Shown here: piece by piece, positions 35,751-44,708 of the stretch | Numbering within the stretch: the stretch's first letter is position 1 | Layout of the letters: every line of letters begins with the position of its first letter | NCBI RefSeq assembly: GCF_043555935.1 | Contig: NZ_JBIGIB010000004.1 | Coordinates: forward strand, 529,233-593,232 | Direction of reading: 5' to 3' | Source: Pelomonas baiyunensis | GTDB taxonomy: Bacteria; Pseudomonadota; Gammaproteobacteria; Burkholderiales; Burkholderiaceae_C | Length of the DNA: 64,000 nt | Program-made: the position numbers and the translations under genes | Notes under the pieces: generated by a model | Told to the model about the DNA's origin: nothing | Seen by the model: the letters and a program-made list of their open reading frames with translations, nothing else | Databases searched by the model: none

Positions 35751-37265
35751 ATGCCGCTGTCCAAAAACCAGACACCGCCCGCCCTCGACATCCCGCAGGA
35801 CGTCGACGGTCTGCTGCGCCTGGCCGCGCAGTCGATGTTCGACGTGCTGGCCCGCTCGAGCGAAGGGATGATGGTGGTGGACCGCCACCACCGCGTGGTG
35901 TGGATCAGCGATGGCTACAAGCGCTTCCTGCCGGCGCTGGGCTTCAACGACGAGCACGAGTTCGTCGGCAAGCGCGTGGAAGACGTGGTGCCCAACACGC
36001 AGATGCTGCAGGTGCTGGAAACCGGTAAGCCCGTGCTGGTGGACCTGCTCACCAACAAGGCCGGCACCTTTCTGGTGAGCCGCCTGCCGCTGCGCAACGA
36101 CGCTGGCGAGGTGATCGGCGCGCTGGGCCTGGTGCTGCTGGACCACCCCGAAACCACCATGCAGCCGCTGATCCAGAAGTTCGGCCGGCTGCAGCAGGAG
36201 CTGGAAGACACGCGGCGCCAGCTCGCCGCCCAGCGCCGGCCCAAGTACACGATCGCCAGCTTCATCGGCGCCAGCCCCGCGGCGCTGGAGGTGAAGCGCC
36301 AGGCCCGCCGCGTCGCCCAGACCGACTCCACCGTGCTGCTGCTGGGCGAGACCGGCACCGGCAAGGAGCTGCTGGCCCATGCCATCCACTCGGCGTCCAA
36401 GCGCGCGCACCGGCCCCTGGTCAGCGTCAACATCGCCGCCGTGCCGGAGACGCTGCTGGAGGCCGAGTTCTTTGGCGTTGCACCGGGCGCCTACACGGGC
36501 GCCGAGCGCAAGGGCCGCGACGGCAAGTTCAAGCTGGCCGACGGCGGCACGCTGTTCCTGGACGAAATCGGCGACATGCCGCTCGCCCTTCAATCCAAGC
36601 TGCTGCGCGTGCTGCAGGAGCAGGAGGTGGAGCCGCTGGGCAGCAACACGGTCATGCGCGTGGACGTGCGCGTGATTGCCGCCACCAGCCGCGACCTGGC
36701 CGCCATGGTGGCCGCCGGCAGCTTCCGCGCTGACCTGTACTACCGCCTCAACGTGCTGCCCATCCGCGTGCCGGCCTTGAAGGAGCGGCTGGACGACATC
36801 GAGGCCCTGGCCGAGGCCCTGGGCGAAGACATCGCCCGCCGCAGCGGCATGCCGCAAAAGCTGCTCAGCCCCGACGCCATCGAGTGGCTGATGCGCCAGC
36901 CCTGGCCCGGCAACATCCGCGAACTGCGCAACACGCTGGAGCAGGTCAGCCTGATGAGCGACGACATGCAGCTGACGGCGGCACATTTCCAGGGCGAAGC
37001 GGCCTTGCCCGTGGCGGCGGACACGCCACCCGACGCCGCTCCGGCCCCCACCCCCACGCCCCCAGCCGTGACCACCGCCCAAGCCGTGGCCCCGCTGCCC
37101 GAGCTGATCGAAGCCCTGGAGCGCGACGCCATCCGCCGCGCACTGCAAGCCACGGGCGGCAACCGCATGGCCGCCGCCCGGTTGCTGCAGATCTCGCGGG
37201 CGTCGTTGTACGAACGGCTGGCACGTTGGCCGGACCTGGAAGTCCAGCTTCCGGACAACGCCTGA
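35751..37265 (+). CDS. Sigma54-dependent transcriptional activator (PAS-AAA+-Fis)
   Basis: 504 residues from ATG 35751; a GTG at 35664 is in frame but precedes no homology. PAS-type sensor about 20-135 (MFDVLARSSEGMMVVDRHHRVVWISDGYKRFLPALGF...LLDHPETTMQPL), short coiled linker (QQELEDTRRQLA), AAA+ domain with Walker A GETGTGKE (199-206), sigma54-contact loop GAYTGA (246-251, Tyr in place of Phe), Walker B GTLFLDEIGDM and the arginine-finger region, then an Ala/Pro linker and a Fis helix-turn-helix (GGNRMAAARLLQISRASLYERL). Cytoplasmic sensing of a small ligand or redox state is expected. Sits between the two promoters it may control. Confidence 0.95.
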   Translation: MPLSKNQTPPALDIPQDVDGLLRLAAQSMFDVLARSSEGMMVVDRHHRVVWISDGYKRFLPALGFNDEHEFVGKRVEDVVPNTQMLQVLETGKPVLVDLLTNKAGTFLVSRLPLRNDAGEVIGALGLVLLDHPETTMQPLIQKFGRLQQELEDTRRQLAAQRRPKYTIASFIGASPAALEVKRQARRVAQTDSTVLLLGETGTGKELLAHAIHSASKRAHRPLVSVNIAAVPETLLEAEFFGVAPGAYTGAERKGRDGKFKLADGGTLFLDEIGDMPLALQSKLLRVLQEQEVEPLGSNTVMRVDVRVIAATSRDLAAMVAAGSFRADLYYRLNVLPIRVPALKERLDDIEALAEALGEDIARRSGMPQKLLSPDAIEWLMRQPWPGNIRELRNTLEQVSLMSDDMQLTAAHFQGEAALPVAADTPPDAAPAPTPTPPAVTTAQAVAPLPELIEALERDAIRRALQATGGNRMAAARLLQISRASLYERLARWPDLEVQLPDNA

Positions 37266-37360
37266 ATTTCAGACACTCGCACCGTCTCGCGGGGGCCTGA
37301 CCGGCCCCAAAACCACGGGACAACCCGCACGAAAACCGTCCCGGCGCCCCCTTCCCCGCC

Positions 37361-37376
37361 GGGCACGGCCCTTGCA
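37361..37376 (+). promoter_or_regulatory. Sigma54 (-24/-12) promoter of the first ABC substrate-binding gene
   Basis: GGGCACGGCCCTTGCA agrees with TGGCACG-N4-TTGCA in all fixed positions but the first; GG and GC are ten bases apart. Expected transcript start near 37388. GTCTG-N9-CAGAC lies just downstream (37392-37410) and CAGAC upstream at 37270. AGGAGA precedes the ATG at 37437. Confidence 0.8.
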
Positions 37377-37436
37377 AAAAGGGAAGACACCGTCTGCCGA
37401 CAGAGCAGACCCGACGAACTTCAGGAGACACGCCTC

Positions 37437-38645
37437 ATGCGCCCCACGTCCGTTTTGACGCGCCGCCTTGCCCTCGCCGCCGCCCTCACGGCGGCTGCCC
37501 TGCCCGGCCTGACGCTGGCCGCCGGCAACGAGATCCGCATCGCCCACGTCTACAGCAAGACCGGCCCGCTGGAGGCCTACGGCAAGCAGACCCAGATCGG
37601 GCTGATGATGGGTTTGGACTACGCCACCGGCGGCACCATGACCGTCGCCGGCAAGAAGCTCGTCATCATCGAGAAGGACGACCAGGGCAAGCCCGACGTG
37701 GGCAAGAGCCTGCTGGCCGCCGCCTATGGCGACGACAAGGCCGACATCGCCGTCGGCCCCTCTTCCAGCGGCGTGGCGCTGGCCATGCTGCCCGTGGCGG
37801 AGGAGTACAAGAAGATCCTGCTGGTGGAGCCCGCCGTCGCCGACTCCATCACCGGCGACAAGTGGAACAAGTACATCTTCCGCACCGGCCGCAACTCGTC
37901 GCAAGACGCGATTGGCAACGCCGTCGCATCGGACATCGCCGGCCTGAACATCGGCGTGCTGGCGCAGGACTACGCCTTCGGCCGTGACGCCGTGAAGGCC
38001 TACAAGGAAGCACTGAAGAAGGCCAAGATCGTCCACGAGGAATACCTGCCCACGGCCACGACCGACTTCACCGCCGGCATCCAGCGCCTCGTCGATTCGC
38101 TGAAGGACAAGCCGGGCCCCAAGGTCATCGCGGTGGTGTGGGCCGGTGCCACCACGCCCTTCGGCGCGCTGGCCGCGCTGGACCTGCAGAAGCGCTACGG
38201 CATCGGCGTCGGCTCGGGCGGCAACATCCTGCCGGCCATGACGGCCTACAAGCAGTTCCCGGGCATGGAGGGCGCCACCTACTACTACTTCGGCATCCCG
38301 AAGAACCCGGTCAACGAGTGGCTGGTGGCCAACCACTACAAGCAATACAAGACCCCGCCGGACTTCTTCACTGCAGGTGGCATGAGTGCCGGCATTGCCC
38401 TTGTGGAAGCGCTGAAGAAGACCAGCGGCGACACGACGACCAACAAGCTCATCAAGACCATGGAAGGCATGAGCTTTGACACGCCCAAGGGAAAGATGAC
38501 CTTCCGCGCGGAAGACCACCAGGCGATGCAGTCGATGTACCACTTCCGCATCAAGGTGGACCCGGCGTTCCCTTGGGGCGTGCCGGAGTTGGTGCGGGAG
38601 ATCAAGCCCGAGGAAATGCAGGTCCCCATCCGCACCAAGCGCTGA
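37437..38645 (+). CDS. HAAT-type ABC substrate-binding protein (cluster A)
   Basis: 402 residues. Signal peptide to about residue 29 (LPGLTLAAG). Type I periplasmic-binding fold of the Leu/Ile/Val family (Peripla_BP_6): EIRIAHVYSKTGPLEAYGKQTQIGLMMGLDYA, DDQGKPDVGKSLLAAAYGDDKADIAVGPSSSGVALAMLPVAEEYKKILL, GVLAQDYAFGRDAVKAY. Members bind amino acids, urea, amides or aromatic and aliphatic acids, so the ligand stays open. Placed behind a strong sigma54 promoter right after the activator gene. A stem-loop follows the gene. Confidence 0.92.
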   Translation: MRPTSVLTRRLALAAALTAAALPGLTLAAGNEIRIAHVYSKTGPLEAYGKQTQIGLMMGLDYATGGTMTVAGKKLVIIEKDDQGKPDVGKSLLAAAYGDDKADIAVGPSSSGVALAMLPVAEEYKKILLVEPAVADSITGDKWNKYIFRTGRNSSQDAIGNAVASDIAGLNIGVLAQDYAFGRDAVKAYKEALKKAKIVHEEYLPTATTDFTAGIQRLVDSLKDKPGPKVIAVVWAGATTPFGALAALDLQKRYGIGVGSGGNILPAMTAYKQFPGMEGATYYYFGIPKNPVNEWLVANHYKQYKTPPDFFTAGGMSAGIALVEALKKTSGDTTTNKLIKTMEGMSFDTPKGKMTFRAEDHQAMQSMYHFRIKVDPAFPWGVPELVREIKPEEMQVPIRTKR

Positions 38646-38689
38646 ACTGATCGGCTACTGCGCGGGCGCTGCACGTCGTTGCGGGTCCT

Positions 38690-38731
38690 CCCATGAATCC
38701 TCACGTACCGAAGTACGTTCCGGTTCATGGG
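38690..38731 (+). repeat. Hairpin between SBP and ATPase genes
   Basis: Outer stem CCCATGAA/TTCATGGG (38690-38697 with 38724-38731) encloses a perfect inner stem ACGTAC-cgaa-GTACGT (38703-38718). No T-tract. Likely an mRNA-processing or stabilising hairpin that lets the binding protein be made in excess over the ATPases, or a dispersed repeat. Confidence 0.6.
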
Positions 38732-38801
38732 TTCCCCCCGCGCCTAGTTCAGCACCCGCTCGCGACGCCTCCGAGTCGTTGTCCGCGCTGAAAACAGCTT
38801 C

Positions 38802-39545
38802 ATGCTCGAAACCAAGAATCTGACGATCCGCTTCGGCGGCCATGTGGCCGTGGACGGCGTGAGTTGTGCCTTCCAGCCCGGCACGTTGACGGCCATCGTC
38901 GGCCCCAACGGCGCGGGCAAGACGACCTACTTCAACCTGATCTCGGGCCAGCTGCCCGCGAGCAGTGGCGAGGTGTGGCTGGACGGCGAGAACCTCACCG
39001 CGCAGCCCGCGCCGGTGCGCACGCGGCGCGGGCTGGGCCGGGCGTTTCAGCTGACGCAGCTGTTCGCCCACCTCACCGTGCTGGAGAACGTGCGCCTGGC
39101 CGTGCAGGCGCGCCGGGGCCTGGGCTTGAAGCTGCTGTCGGTGTGGCTGTCGCACAAGGCACTCATCGCCGAAGCCGAGGCCATCTTGCAGCGCGTGCGG
39201 CTGGACCACCGCGCCACCGACTTCGCCGCCAGCCTGCCGCATGGCGACCAGCGCAAGCTGGAGGTGGCCATGCTCATCGCGCTGGACCCGAAGGTGTATT
39301 TGTTCGACGAACCCACCGCCGGCATGAGCGTGGACGAGGTGCCCGTGGTGCTCGATTTGATCCGCGCGCTCAAGGCCGAGAAGAAGCACACGCTGCTGCT
39401 GGTGGAGCACAAGATGGACGTGGTGCGCGAGCTGGCCGACCGCATCATCGTGCTGCACCAGGGCAAGCTGGTGGCCGACGGCGACCCGGCCACGGTGATC
39501 GCCTCGCCCATCGTGCAAGAGGCTTACCTGGGGGTGGCGGCATGA
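38802..39545 (+). CDS. HAAT-type ABC ATPase, LivG-like (cluster A)
   Basis: 247 residues. Walker A GPNGAGKTTY (normal Lys), Q-loop AFQLTQLFAHLTVLENV, Walker B VYLFDEPTAGM, switch His in VEHKMDVV. The signature region ASLPHGDQRKLEVAM is the LivG type (the usual LSGG is replaced by LPHGD). Overlaps the next ATPase by four bases (ATGA). Probably the A-side partner of the permease pair at 40929-42985. Confidence 0.93.
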   Translation: MLETKNLTIRFGGHVAVDGVSCAFQPGTLTAIVGPNGAGKTTYFNLISGQLPASSGEVWLDGENLTAQPAPVRTRRGLGRAFQLTQLFAHLTVLENVRLAVQARRGLGLKLLSVWLSHKALIAEAEAILQRVRLDHRATDFAASLPHGDQRKLEVAMLIALDPKVYLFDEPTAGMSVDEVPVVLDLIRALKAEKKHTLLLVEHKMDVVRELADRIIVLHQGKLVADGDPATVIASPIVQEAYLGVAA

Positions 39546-40276
39546 GCAACCTCCTGGCATTGCGCGGCGTGCACACCCACGTAGGGGCGTATCACATCCT
39601 GCATGGCGTGGACCTTGACGTACCGGTCGGCCAAGTGACGATGCTGCTGGGCCGCAATGGCGCGGGCAAGACCAGCACGCTGCGCACGCTGATGGGCCTG
39701 TGGACGGCGAGCGCCGGCACGGTGACGTTCAAGGGCGAGGACATCACGAAACTGGCCACGCCCGACATCGCGTCGCGCGGCATCGCCTATGTGCCCGAGA
39801 CCATGGGCATCTTCGGCGAGCTGACCGTGGCCGAGAACCTGCTGCTGGCCGCCCGGTCAGCCCGCAAGCTGGCCGACCTGGACGCGGCCCGGCTGGACTG
39901 GCTGTTCGGCCTGTTTCCGGCGCTGAAGACCTTCTGGACGCACCCGGCGGGCAAGCTGAGCGGCGGGCAGAAGCAGATGGTGGCGATTGCCCGCGCACTG
40001 ATCGAGCCGCGCGAGTTGCTGGTGATCGACGAGCCCAGCAAGGGCCTGGCGCCGGCGATCGTGGCCAACCTGATTTCGGCGTTGCGGGAGTTGAAGGCGA
40101 CGCAGACGACGGTGTTGCTGGTGGAGCAGAACTTTCGCGTGGCGGCGGAGTTGGGCGACACGGTGGCGGTGATGGACGACGGGCGGGTGGTGCATCGGGG
40201 TTCGATGCGCGAACTGATTGAGGACGCTGGGTTGCAGCAGCGGCTGCTGGGGTTGTCGTTGGGGGCGCATCAGTGA
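39542..40276 (+). CDS. HAAT-type ABC ATPase, LivF-like (cluster A)
   Basis: 244 residues. Walker A GRNGAGKTST, signature LSGGQKQMVAIARAL, Walker B LLVIDEPSKGLAP, switch VEQNFRVA; all typical of LivF. The start is set by the ATGA overlap with the LivG-like gene. It is separated from its permease genes by a 0.65-kb non-coding island (40277-40928), unusual inside an ABC operon. Confidence 0.93.
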   Translation: MSNLLALRGVHTHVGAYHILHGVDLDVPVGQVTMLLGRNGAGKTSTLRTLMGLWTASAGTVTFKGEDITKLATPDIASRGIAYVPETMGIFGELTVAENLLLAARSARKLADLDAARLDWLFGLFPALKTFWTHPAGKLSGGQKQMVAIARALIEPRELLVIDEPSKGLAPAIVANLISALRELKATQTTVLLVEQNFRVAAELGDTVAVMDDGRVVHRGSMRELIEDAGLQQRLLGLSLGAHQ

Positions 40277-40344
40277 CTGCGTTGGGGCGTTCTCATTCGA
40301 GTTTGGTGGCTTTTGCCGGGAGCCTTTGCAGCTCGGCGCACCGT

Positions 40345-40865
40345 GCCGGGAGTTCGCCCCGGCGGGCGAGTAACTTTCTTCTGGGGCGCCAGAAGAAAGT
40401 CACCAAAGAAGAGGCGCGCAACCGCACCTCGCCTCTGGCCGGCAAGCGACATCGCGCGAAAACAGCCAGCCGGCTGCGGGCACGAAGCGAACCGCTGCGC
40501 TCTCGCTGCTGTCCTTGTCACGAGTCCGAACGATCCACCGCCCGTGCGCCTAACGTCGGCTGCACGCCGAACTCGCGAGTGGAATGCAAGCGCCGTCGAC
40601 GGCGCGTCGAGGCGTGTGGTGCCTTTGCTGATGAGTTCGGCGTGCAGCCGACGTTGAACGTGGTGCAGGGCCGATGGCTAACTGCGGTGACAAGTGGGCG
40701 GCGAGAGCGCAGCGGCTCGCTTCTTCGCAGGGCGCGAGCGGGTGTTCTCGCGCGCGAGCCTCACGCCCCAGCCCGCTGGCTTGCAGTTAGCGCCTCTCTT
40801 TTGGTGACTTTTCTCTGGCAAGACAGAGAAAAGTTACTCGCCCGCCGGGGCGAACTCCCGGCTCG
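40345..40865. repeat. Non-coding island A with terminal inverted repeats
   Basis: The left end (from 40345) reads GCCGGGAGTTCGCCCCGGCG and continues GGCGAGTAACTTTCTT; the right end (to 40865) is its near-exact reverse complement. Each end carries an inner hairpin: ACTTTCTTCTGG-ggcg-partner (40373-40400) and ACTTTTCTCTG-gcaaga-partner (40807-40834). Inside are a perfect 23-bp inverted repeat (40552-40574 with 40633-40655) and the 16-bp palindrome GCGCCGTCGACGGCGC (40590-40605). Nothing in it looks like a real protein: open frames there have shadow-type composition. It resembles a non-autonomous mobile element or composite REP structure. Confidence 0.7.
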
Positions 40866-40928
40866 GTGCATCGCGCCCCAAAGGCTCCAAGCAAAAGCAA
40901 CCACGCACCGCTCCCACGAGCACACCTC

Positions 40929-41903
40929 ATGAAGCTCGACCCCAAACCCCTCGCGCTCCTCGCCGCGCTCATCCTCCTGGCCCTGCCGCTGACCGGCAGC
41001 CCGAGCACCTGGCTCAACCTCACGCTGGCCGGCGTGGCCATGGGCCTCATCATCTTCGTCATCGCCTCGGGCCTGACGCTGGTGTTCGGCCTCATGGACG
41101 TGCTGAACTTCGGCCACGGCGTGTTCATTGCGCTCGGTGCCTTCACCGCCACCACCGTGCTCGCAGCACTCGCCCCGTGGGCCGGCAGTGACAACACGCT
41201 CGCCAACCTCGCCGCACTCGCCGCCGCCTGCACCGCCGGCATGGCCATCGCTGCGGCCGTGGGCGTGGTTTTCGAGCGCGTGCTGGTGCGGCCCGTCTAC
41301 GGCCAGCACCTCAAGCAAATCCTCATCACCATGGGCGGCATGATCATTGGCGAAGAGCTGATCAAGGCCACCTGGGGCGCCCAGCTCATTCCGCTGGAGC
41401 TGCCGCAAACGCTGCGCGGCATCTTCCTGCTCGGCGACGTGGCGGTGGAGAAGTTCCGCGTGGTCGCCATGCTGATCGGCCTCGTCGTGCTGGTGGGCCT
41501 GCTGCTCGTGCTCAACCGCACCAAGATCGGCCTGCTGATTCGCGCCGGCGTGCAAGACCGCGAGATGGTGGAGGCGCTGGGTTACCGCGTGCGGCGGCTG
41601 TTCGTGGGCGTGTTCGTCGCCGGCTCGGCGCTGGCGGGCCTGGGCGGTGTGCTGTGGGGGCTGGTGCAGCAGGGCGTCACGCCGCAGATCGGCGCGCAGG
41701 TGAACCTGCTGCTGTTCATCGTCATCATCATCGGCGGGCTGGGGTCCACCGTGGGCTGCCTGGTGGGCGCGCTGCTGGTGGGGCTGGTGGCCAACTACGT
41801 GGGCTTCCTGGCGCCGAAGGCGGCGCTGTTTTCCAACATCGGCCTGATGGTGGCGGTGCTGCTGTGGCGCCCGCAAGGCCTCTACCCGGTGGGAGCCAAG
41901 TGA
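40929..41903 (+). CDS. HAAT-type ABC permease, LivH-like (cluster A)
   Basis: 324 residues from ATG 40929 (homology starts here). Eight or so membrane helices; LivH hallmarks: LTLAGVAMGLIIFVIASGLTLVFGLMDVLNFGHGVFIALGAF, RPVYGQHLKQILITMGGMIIGEE, AGSALAGLGGVLWGL, and LFIVIIIGGLGSTVGCLVGALLVGL. Inner-membrane channel half. Stop and next start overlap as TGATG. Confidence 0.93.
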   Translation: MKLDPKPLALLAALILLALPLTGSPSTWLNLTLAGVAMGLIIFVIASGLTLVFGLMDVLNFGHGVFIALGAFTATTVLAALAPWAGSDNTLANLAALAAACTAGMAIAAAVGVVFERVLVRPVYGQHLKQILITMGGMIIGEELIKATWGAQLIPLELPQTLRGIFLLGDVAVEKFRVVAMLIGLVVLVGLLLVLNRTKIGLLIRAGVQDREMVEALGYRVRRLFVGVFVAGSALAGLGGVLWGLVQQGVTPQIGAQVNLLLFIVIIIGGLGSTVGCLVGALLVGLVANYVGFLAPKAALFSNIGLMVAVLLWRPQGLYPVGAK

Positions 41904-42985
41904 TGCTGCGTGCCCTGCTTTCCCACGACCTGCCGCGCAGCAAGCCGCTGGCCGTGCTGCTGGCCCTGTGCTTCCTCGGCTTGGCTTGCGCGCCCTTCAT
42001 CTTCCCCGGCACGCAGGCGCTGAACGTGGCGGCCAAGATCCTGGTGTTCATCCTGCTGGTGGCCAGCTACGACCTGCTGCTGGGCTACACCGGCATCGTC
42101 AGCTTCGCGCACACCATGTTCGTCGGCATCGGTGCCTACGGCATCGCCATTGCGTCGACACGGCTGGGGGCGGACTGGACCTCGCTGGCCATCGGCTTCA
42201 TCGCGGCCCTCGCGCTGAGCGCCCTGCTGGCCCTGGCCATGGGCCTGGCCAGCCTGCGCGTGAAGGCCATCTTCTTCGCCATGATCACGCTGGCCGTGGC
42301 CTCGGCCTTCATGACGCTGGCCTCGCAGTTGAGCGACCTCACCGGCGGCGAAGACGGCCTGAACTTCCAGCTGCCCGAGGTGCTGCGCCCCTCCACCGAG
42401 TTCATGGACGACCCGTTCCTGGGCGTGATGCTGGACGGCAAGCTGCTGACCTACTACCTGCTGCTGGCCGCCGTCACGGGGCTGATCCTGCTGCTGCTGC
42501 GGGTGGTGAACTCGCCTTTCGGCCGCGTGCTGCAGGCCATCCGCGAGAACGAGTTTCGCGCCGAGGCCATCGGCTACCGCACGGTGGTGTACCGCACCGG
42601 CGCCAACGTGATTGCCGCGCTGCTGGCCTGCTGCGGCGGCGCACTGCTGGCGCTGTGGCTGCGCTACACCGGGCCCGAAACGGCCATGAGCATGGAGATC
42701 ATGCTGGACCTGCTGCTCATCGTCGTCATCGGCGGCATGGGCACGGTGTACGGCGCCGTCATCGGCAGCGTGCTGTTCATCGTGGCGCAGAACTACCTGC
42801 AGGCGCTGCTGAAAAGCGCCGGCGCGCTGGTGGACGGCGTGCCGGGCTTGAGCACGCTGGTGTCGCCCGACCGCTGGCTGCTGTGGCTGGGCCTGCTGTT
42901 CGTGCTGGCCGTGTACCACTTCCCCGGCGGCATCGTTGGGCGGCTGCGGCTGGCGGCCTGGGCGCGCGGGAGGGCCCGATCATGA
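41903..42985 (+). CDS. HAAT-type ABC permease, LivM-like (cluster A)
   Basis: 360 residues. Hydrophobic throughout, with LivM blocks: AAKILVFILLVASYDLLLGYTGIVSFAHTMFVGIGAYG, LRVKAIFFAMITLAVASAF, VNSPFGRVLQAIRENEFRAEAIGYRT, and IVVIGGMGTVYGAVIGSVLFI. Pairs with the LivH-like protein to form the pore. Its last codons overlap the hydrolase start by four bases (ATGA, 42982-42985). Confidence 0.93.
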   Translation: MLRALLSHDLPRSKPLAVLLALCFLGLACAPFIFPGTQALNVAAKILVFILLVASYDLLLGYTGIVSFAHTMFVGIGAYGIAIASTRLGADWTSLAIGFIAALALSALLALAMGLASLRVKAIFFAMITLAVASAFMTLASQLSDLTGGEDGLNFQLPEVLRPSTEFMDDPFLGVMLDGKLLTYYLLLAAVTGLILLLLRVVNSPFGRVLQAIRENEFRAEAIGYRTVVYRTGANVIAALLACCGGALLALWLRYTGPETAMSMEIMLDLLLIVVIGGMGTVYGAVIGSVLFIVAQNYLQALLKSAGALVDGVPGLSTLVSPDRWLLWLGLLFVLAVYHFPGGIVGRLRLAAWARGRARS

Positions 42986-43833
42986 AATCGCACTACCTCA
43001 GCTGCCTGGGCCGCGAGCTGCACGTCACCACCTGGGGCGACCCGGCCGCCCCCACCGTGGTGGCCTGGCACGGCCTGGCCCGCAGCGGGCGCGACTTTGA
43101 CGACTTCGCCGCCGCGCTCAGCGCCCGCTGGCATGTGGTGTGCCCCGACACGCTGGGCCGCGGCCTGTCGCAATGGGCGGTGAACCCGGCGCTGGAGTAC
43201 TGCCTGTCGTTCTACGTGGAGCAGGCCGAAGCACTGCTGGACCAGCTCGGGCTGGACAAGGTGCACTGGGTGGGCACGTCCATGGGCGGCGCCATTGGCA
43301 CGCTGGCGGCAGCCACGCGGCTGCGCGGTCGCATCAAGCGCCTGGTGCTGAACGACAACGGCCCGGAGCTCGCCGCCCCGGCGCTGGCCCGCATCCAAAC
43401 CTACGCCGGCCAGCCACCGGCCTTCGCCACGGTGACGGAGCTGGAGCGCTACTTCCGCGAGATCTACGCGAGCTTCGGCGCGCTGACGGATGCGCAGTGG
43501 CGCCACCTCACCGAAACCTCGCTGCGCCGCCTGCCCGACGGCCGCGTCACGCCGCACTACGACCCCGCCCTGGCGCTGCAGTTCCAGCACCATCCGGACG
43601 ACTACGCCCTCTGGCACGCGTGGGACCAGCTCGACCTGCCCGTGCTGTGCCTGCGCGGCGAAGACTCCACGCTGCTGACGCCCGAGACCGCTCAAGCCAT
43701 GCGCGAACGCGGCCCGCGCGCCGCGGTGGCCACGATTGCCGGCTGCGGCCACGCGCCGGCCTTGAACACGCCGGACCAGATCGGCCTGGTGGAGCGCTTC
43801 CTGGCTGCCGCCGAGGTGACACCGGGGGGGTGA
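42982..43833 (+). CDS. Alpha/beta hydrolase encoded within the ABC operon
   Basis: 283 residues, no signal peptide, so cytoplasmic. Fold landmarks: VVAWHGLARSGRDFDDFA (oxyanion), GTSMGGAIGTL (nucleophile Ser), a GEDSTLLT acid loop and GCGHAPAL (His). Translationally coupled to the LivM-like permease, so it very likely acts on the imported compound (ester, lactone or amide bond cleavage) or on its product. Substrate unknown; similar to the meta-cleavage-product hydrolase/esterase branch in overall pattern. Confidence 0.9.
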   Translation: MKSHYLSCLGRELHVTTWGDPAAPTVVAWHGLARSGRDFDDFAAALSARWHVVCPDTLGRGLSQWAVNPALEYCLSFYVEQAEALLDQLGLDKVHWVGTSMGGAIGTLAAATRLRGRIKRLVLNDNGPELAAPALARIQTYAGQPPAFATVTELERYFREIYASFGALTDAQWRHLTETSLRRLPDGRVTPHYDPALALQFQHHPDDYALWHAWDQLDLPVLCLRGEDSTLLTPETAQAMRERGPRAAVATIAGCGHAPALNTPDQIGLVERFLAAAEVTPGG

Positions 43834-43901
43834 ATGCCCCGAGCCCGCGTGCCCGCCCCAGGCCCTAGAGTCAACCGCAACGCTTTCGCGCCCCCCCATC
43901 C

Positions 43902-44672
43902 ATGAGCGACATCATTCTGGAGACGAGCGACCTCACGAAGGAGTTCAAGGGCTTCACCGCCGTGGACGCCGTGAACCTGCGGGTGCAGCGAGGTCACATC
44001 CACGCGCTGCTGGGCCCCAACGGCGCCGGCAAGACGACCTGCTTCAACCTGCTCACCAAGTTCCTCACGCCCACGCGCGGCCGCATCGTGTTCGCAGGGC
44101 ATGACATCACCGGCGAGACCTCCGCCCAGATCGCCCGCCGCGGCGTGATCCGCAGCTTCCAGATCTCGGCCGTGTTCCCGCACCTCACGGTGCTGGAGAA
44201 CGTGCGCATCGGGCTGCAGCGCTTCACCGGCACGAGCTTCCATTTCTGGAAGGGGCTGACCGGCCTGAAGACGCTGGACGCCAAGGTGTTGGCCCTGCTG
44301 GAGTTGGTGGACCTGCGCGACATGGCCCACCTGAAGGCCGCGGACCTGCCCTACGGCCGCAAGCGCGCTTTGGAGATTGCCACCACGATGGCCATGGAGC
44401 CGCAGCTGATGTTGCTGGACGAGCCCACGCAGGGCATGGGCCACGAGGACGTGGACCGCGTGACGGCCCTCATCAAGCGCGTGGCCGAGGGGCGCACGGT
44501 GCTGATGGTGGAGCACAACATGAAGGTGGTGGCGAGCATCGCCGACCGCATCACGGTGTTGGCGCGGGGGGCGGTGTTGGCCGAGGGCGACTACGCGACG
44601 GTGTCCAAGCATCCGGCGGTGTTGGAGGCTTACATGGGGACTGAGGCGACTGAGTTGCAGGGGGCGCATTGA
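43902..44672 (+). CDS. HAAT-type ABC ATPase, LivG-like (cluster B)
   Basis: 256 residues. Walker A GPNGAGKTTC, Q-loop SFQISAVFPHLTVLENV, signature-region ADLPYGRKRALEIATTM, Walker B LMLLDEPTQGM, switch VEHNMKVV. First gene of the second transporter set. Separated from the hydrolase by 68 bases and from its LivF-like partner by a 0.6-kb non-coding island. Confidence 0.93.
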   Translation: MSDIILETSDLTKEFKGFTAVDAVNLRVQRGHIHALLGPNGAGKTTCFNLLTKFLTPTRGRIVFAGHDITGETSAQIARRGVIRSFQISAVFPHLTVLENVRIGLQRFTGTSFHFWKGLTGLKTLDAKVLALLELVDLRDMAHLKAADLPYGRKRALEIATTMAMEPQLMLLDEPTQGMGHEDVDRVTALIKRVAEGRTVLMVEHNMKVVASIADRITVLARGAVLAEGDYATVSKHPAVLEAYMGTEATELQGAH

Positions 44673-44708
44673 TGGTTCGGCGTTGCGTGGCCTTGACGCC
44701 AAGGCCCA

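Noticed and set aside
40273..40932. Open frames inside island A, up to 219 codons
   Set aside because: They run through the hairpin repeats and the inverted ends, have Arg/Ser-rich shadow composition and no ribosome-binding site or homology.
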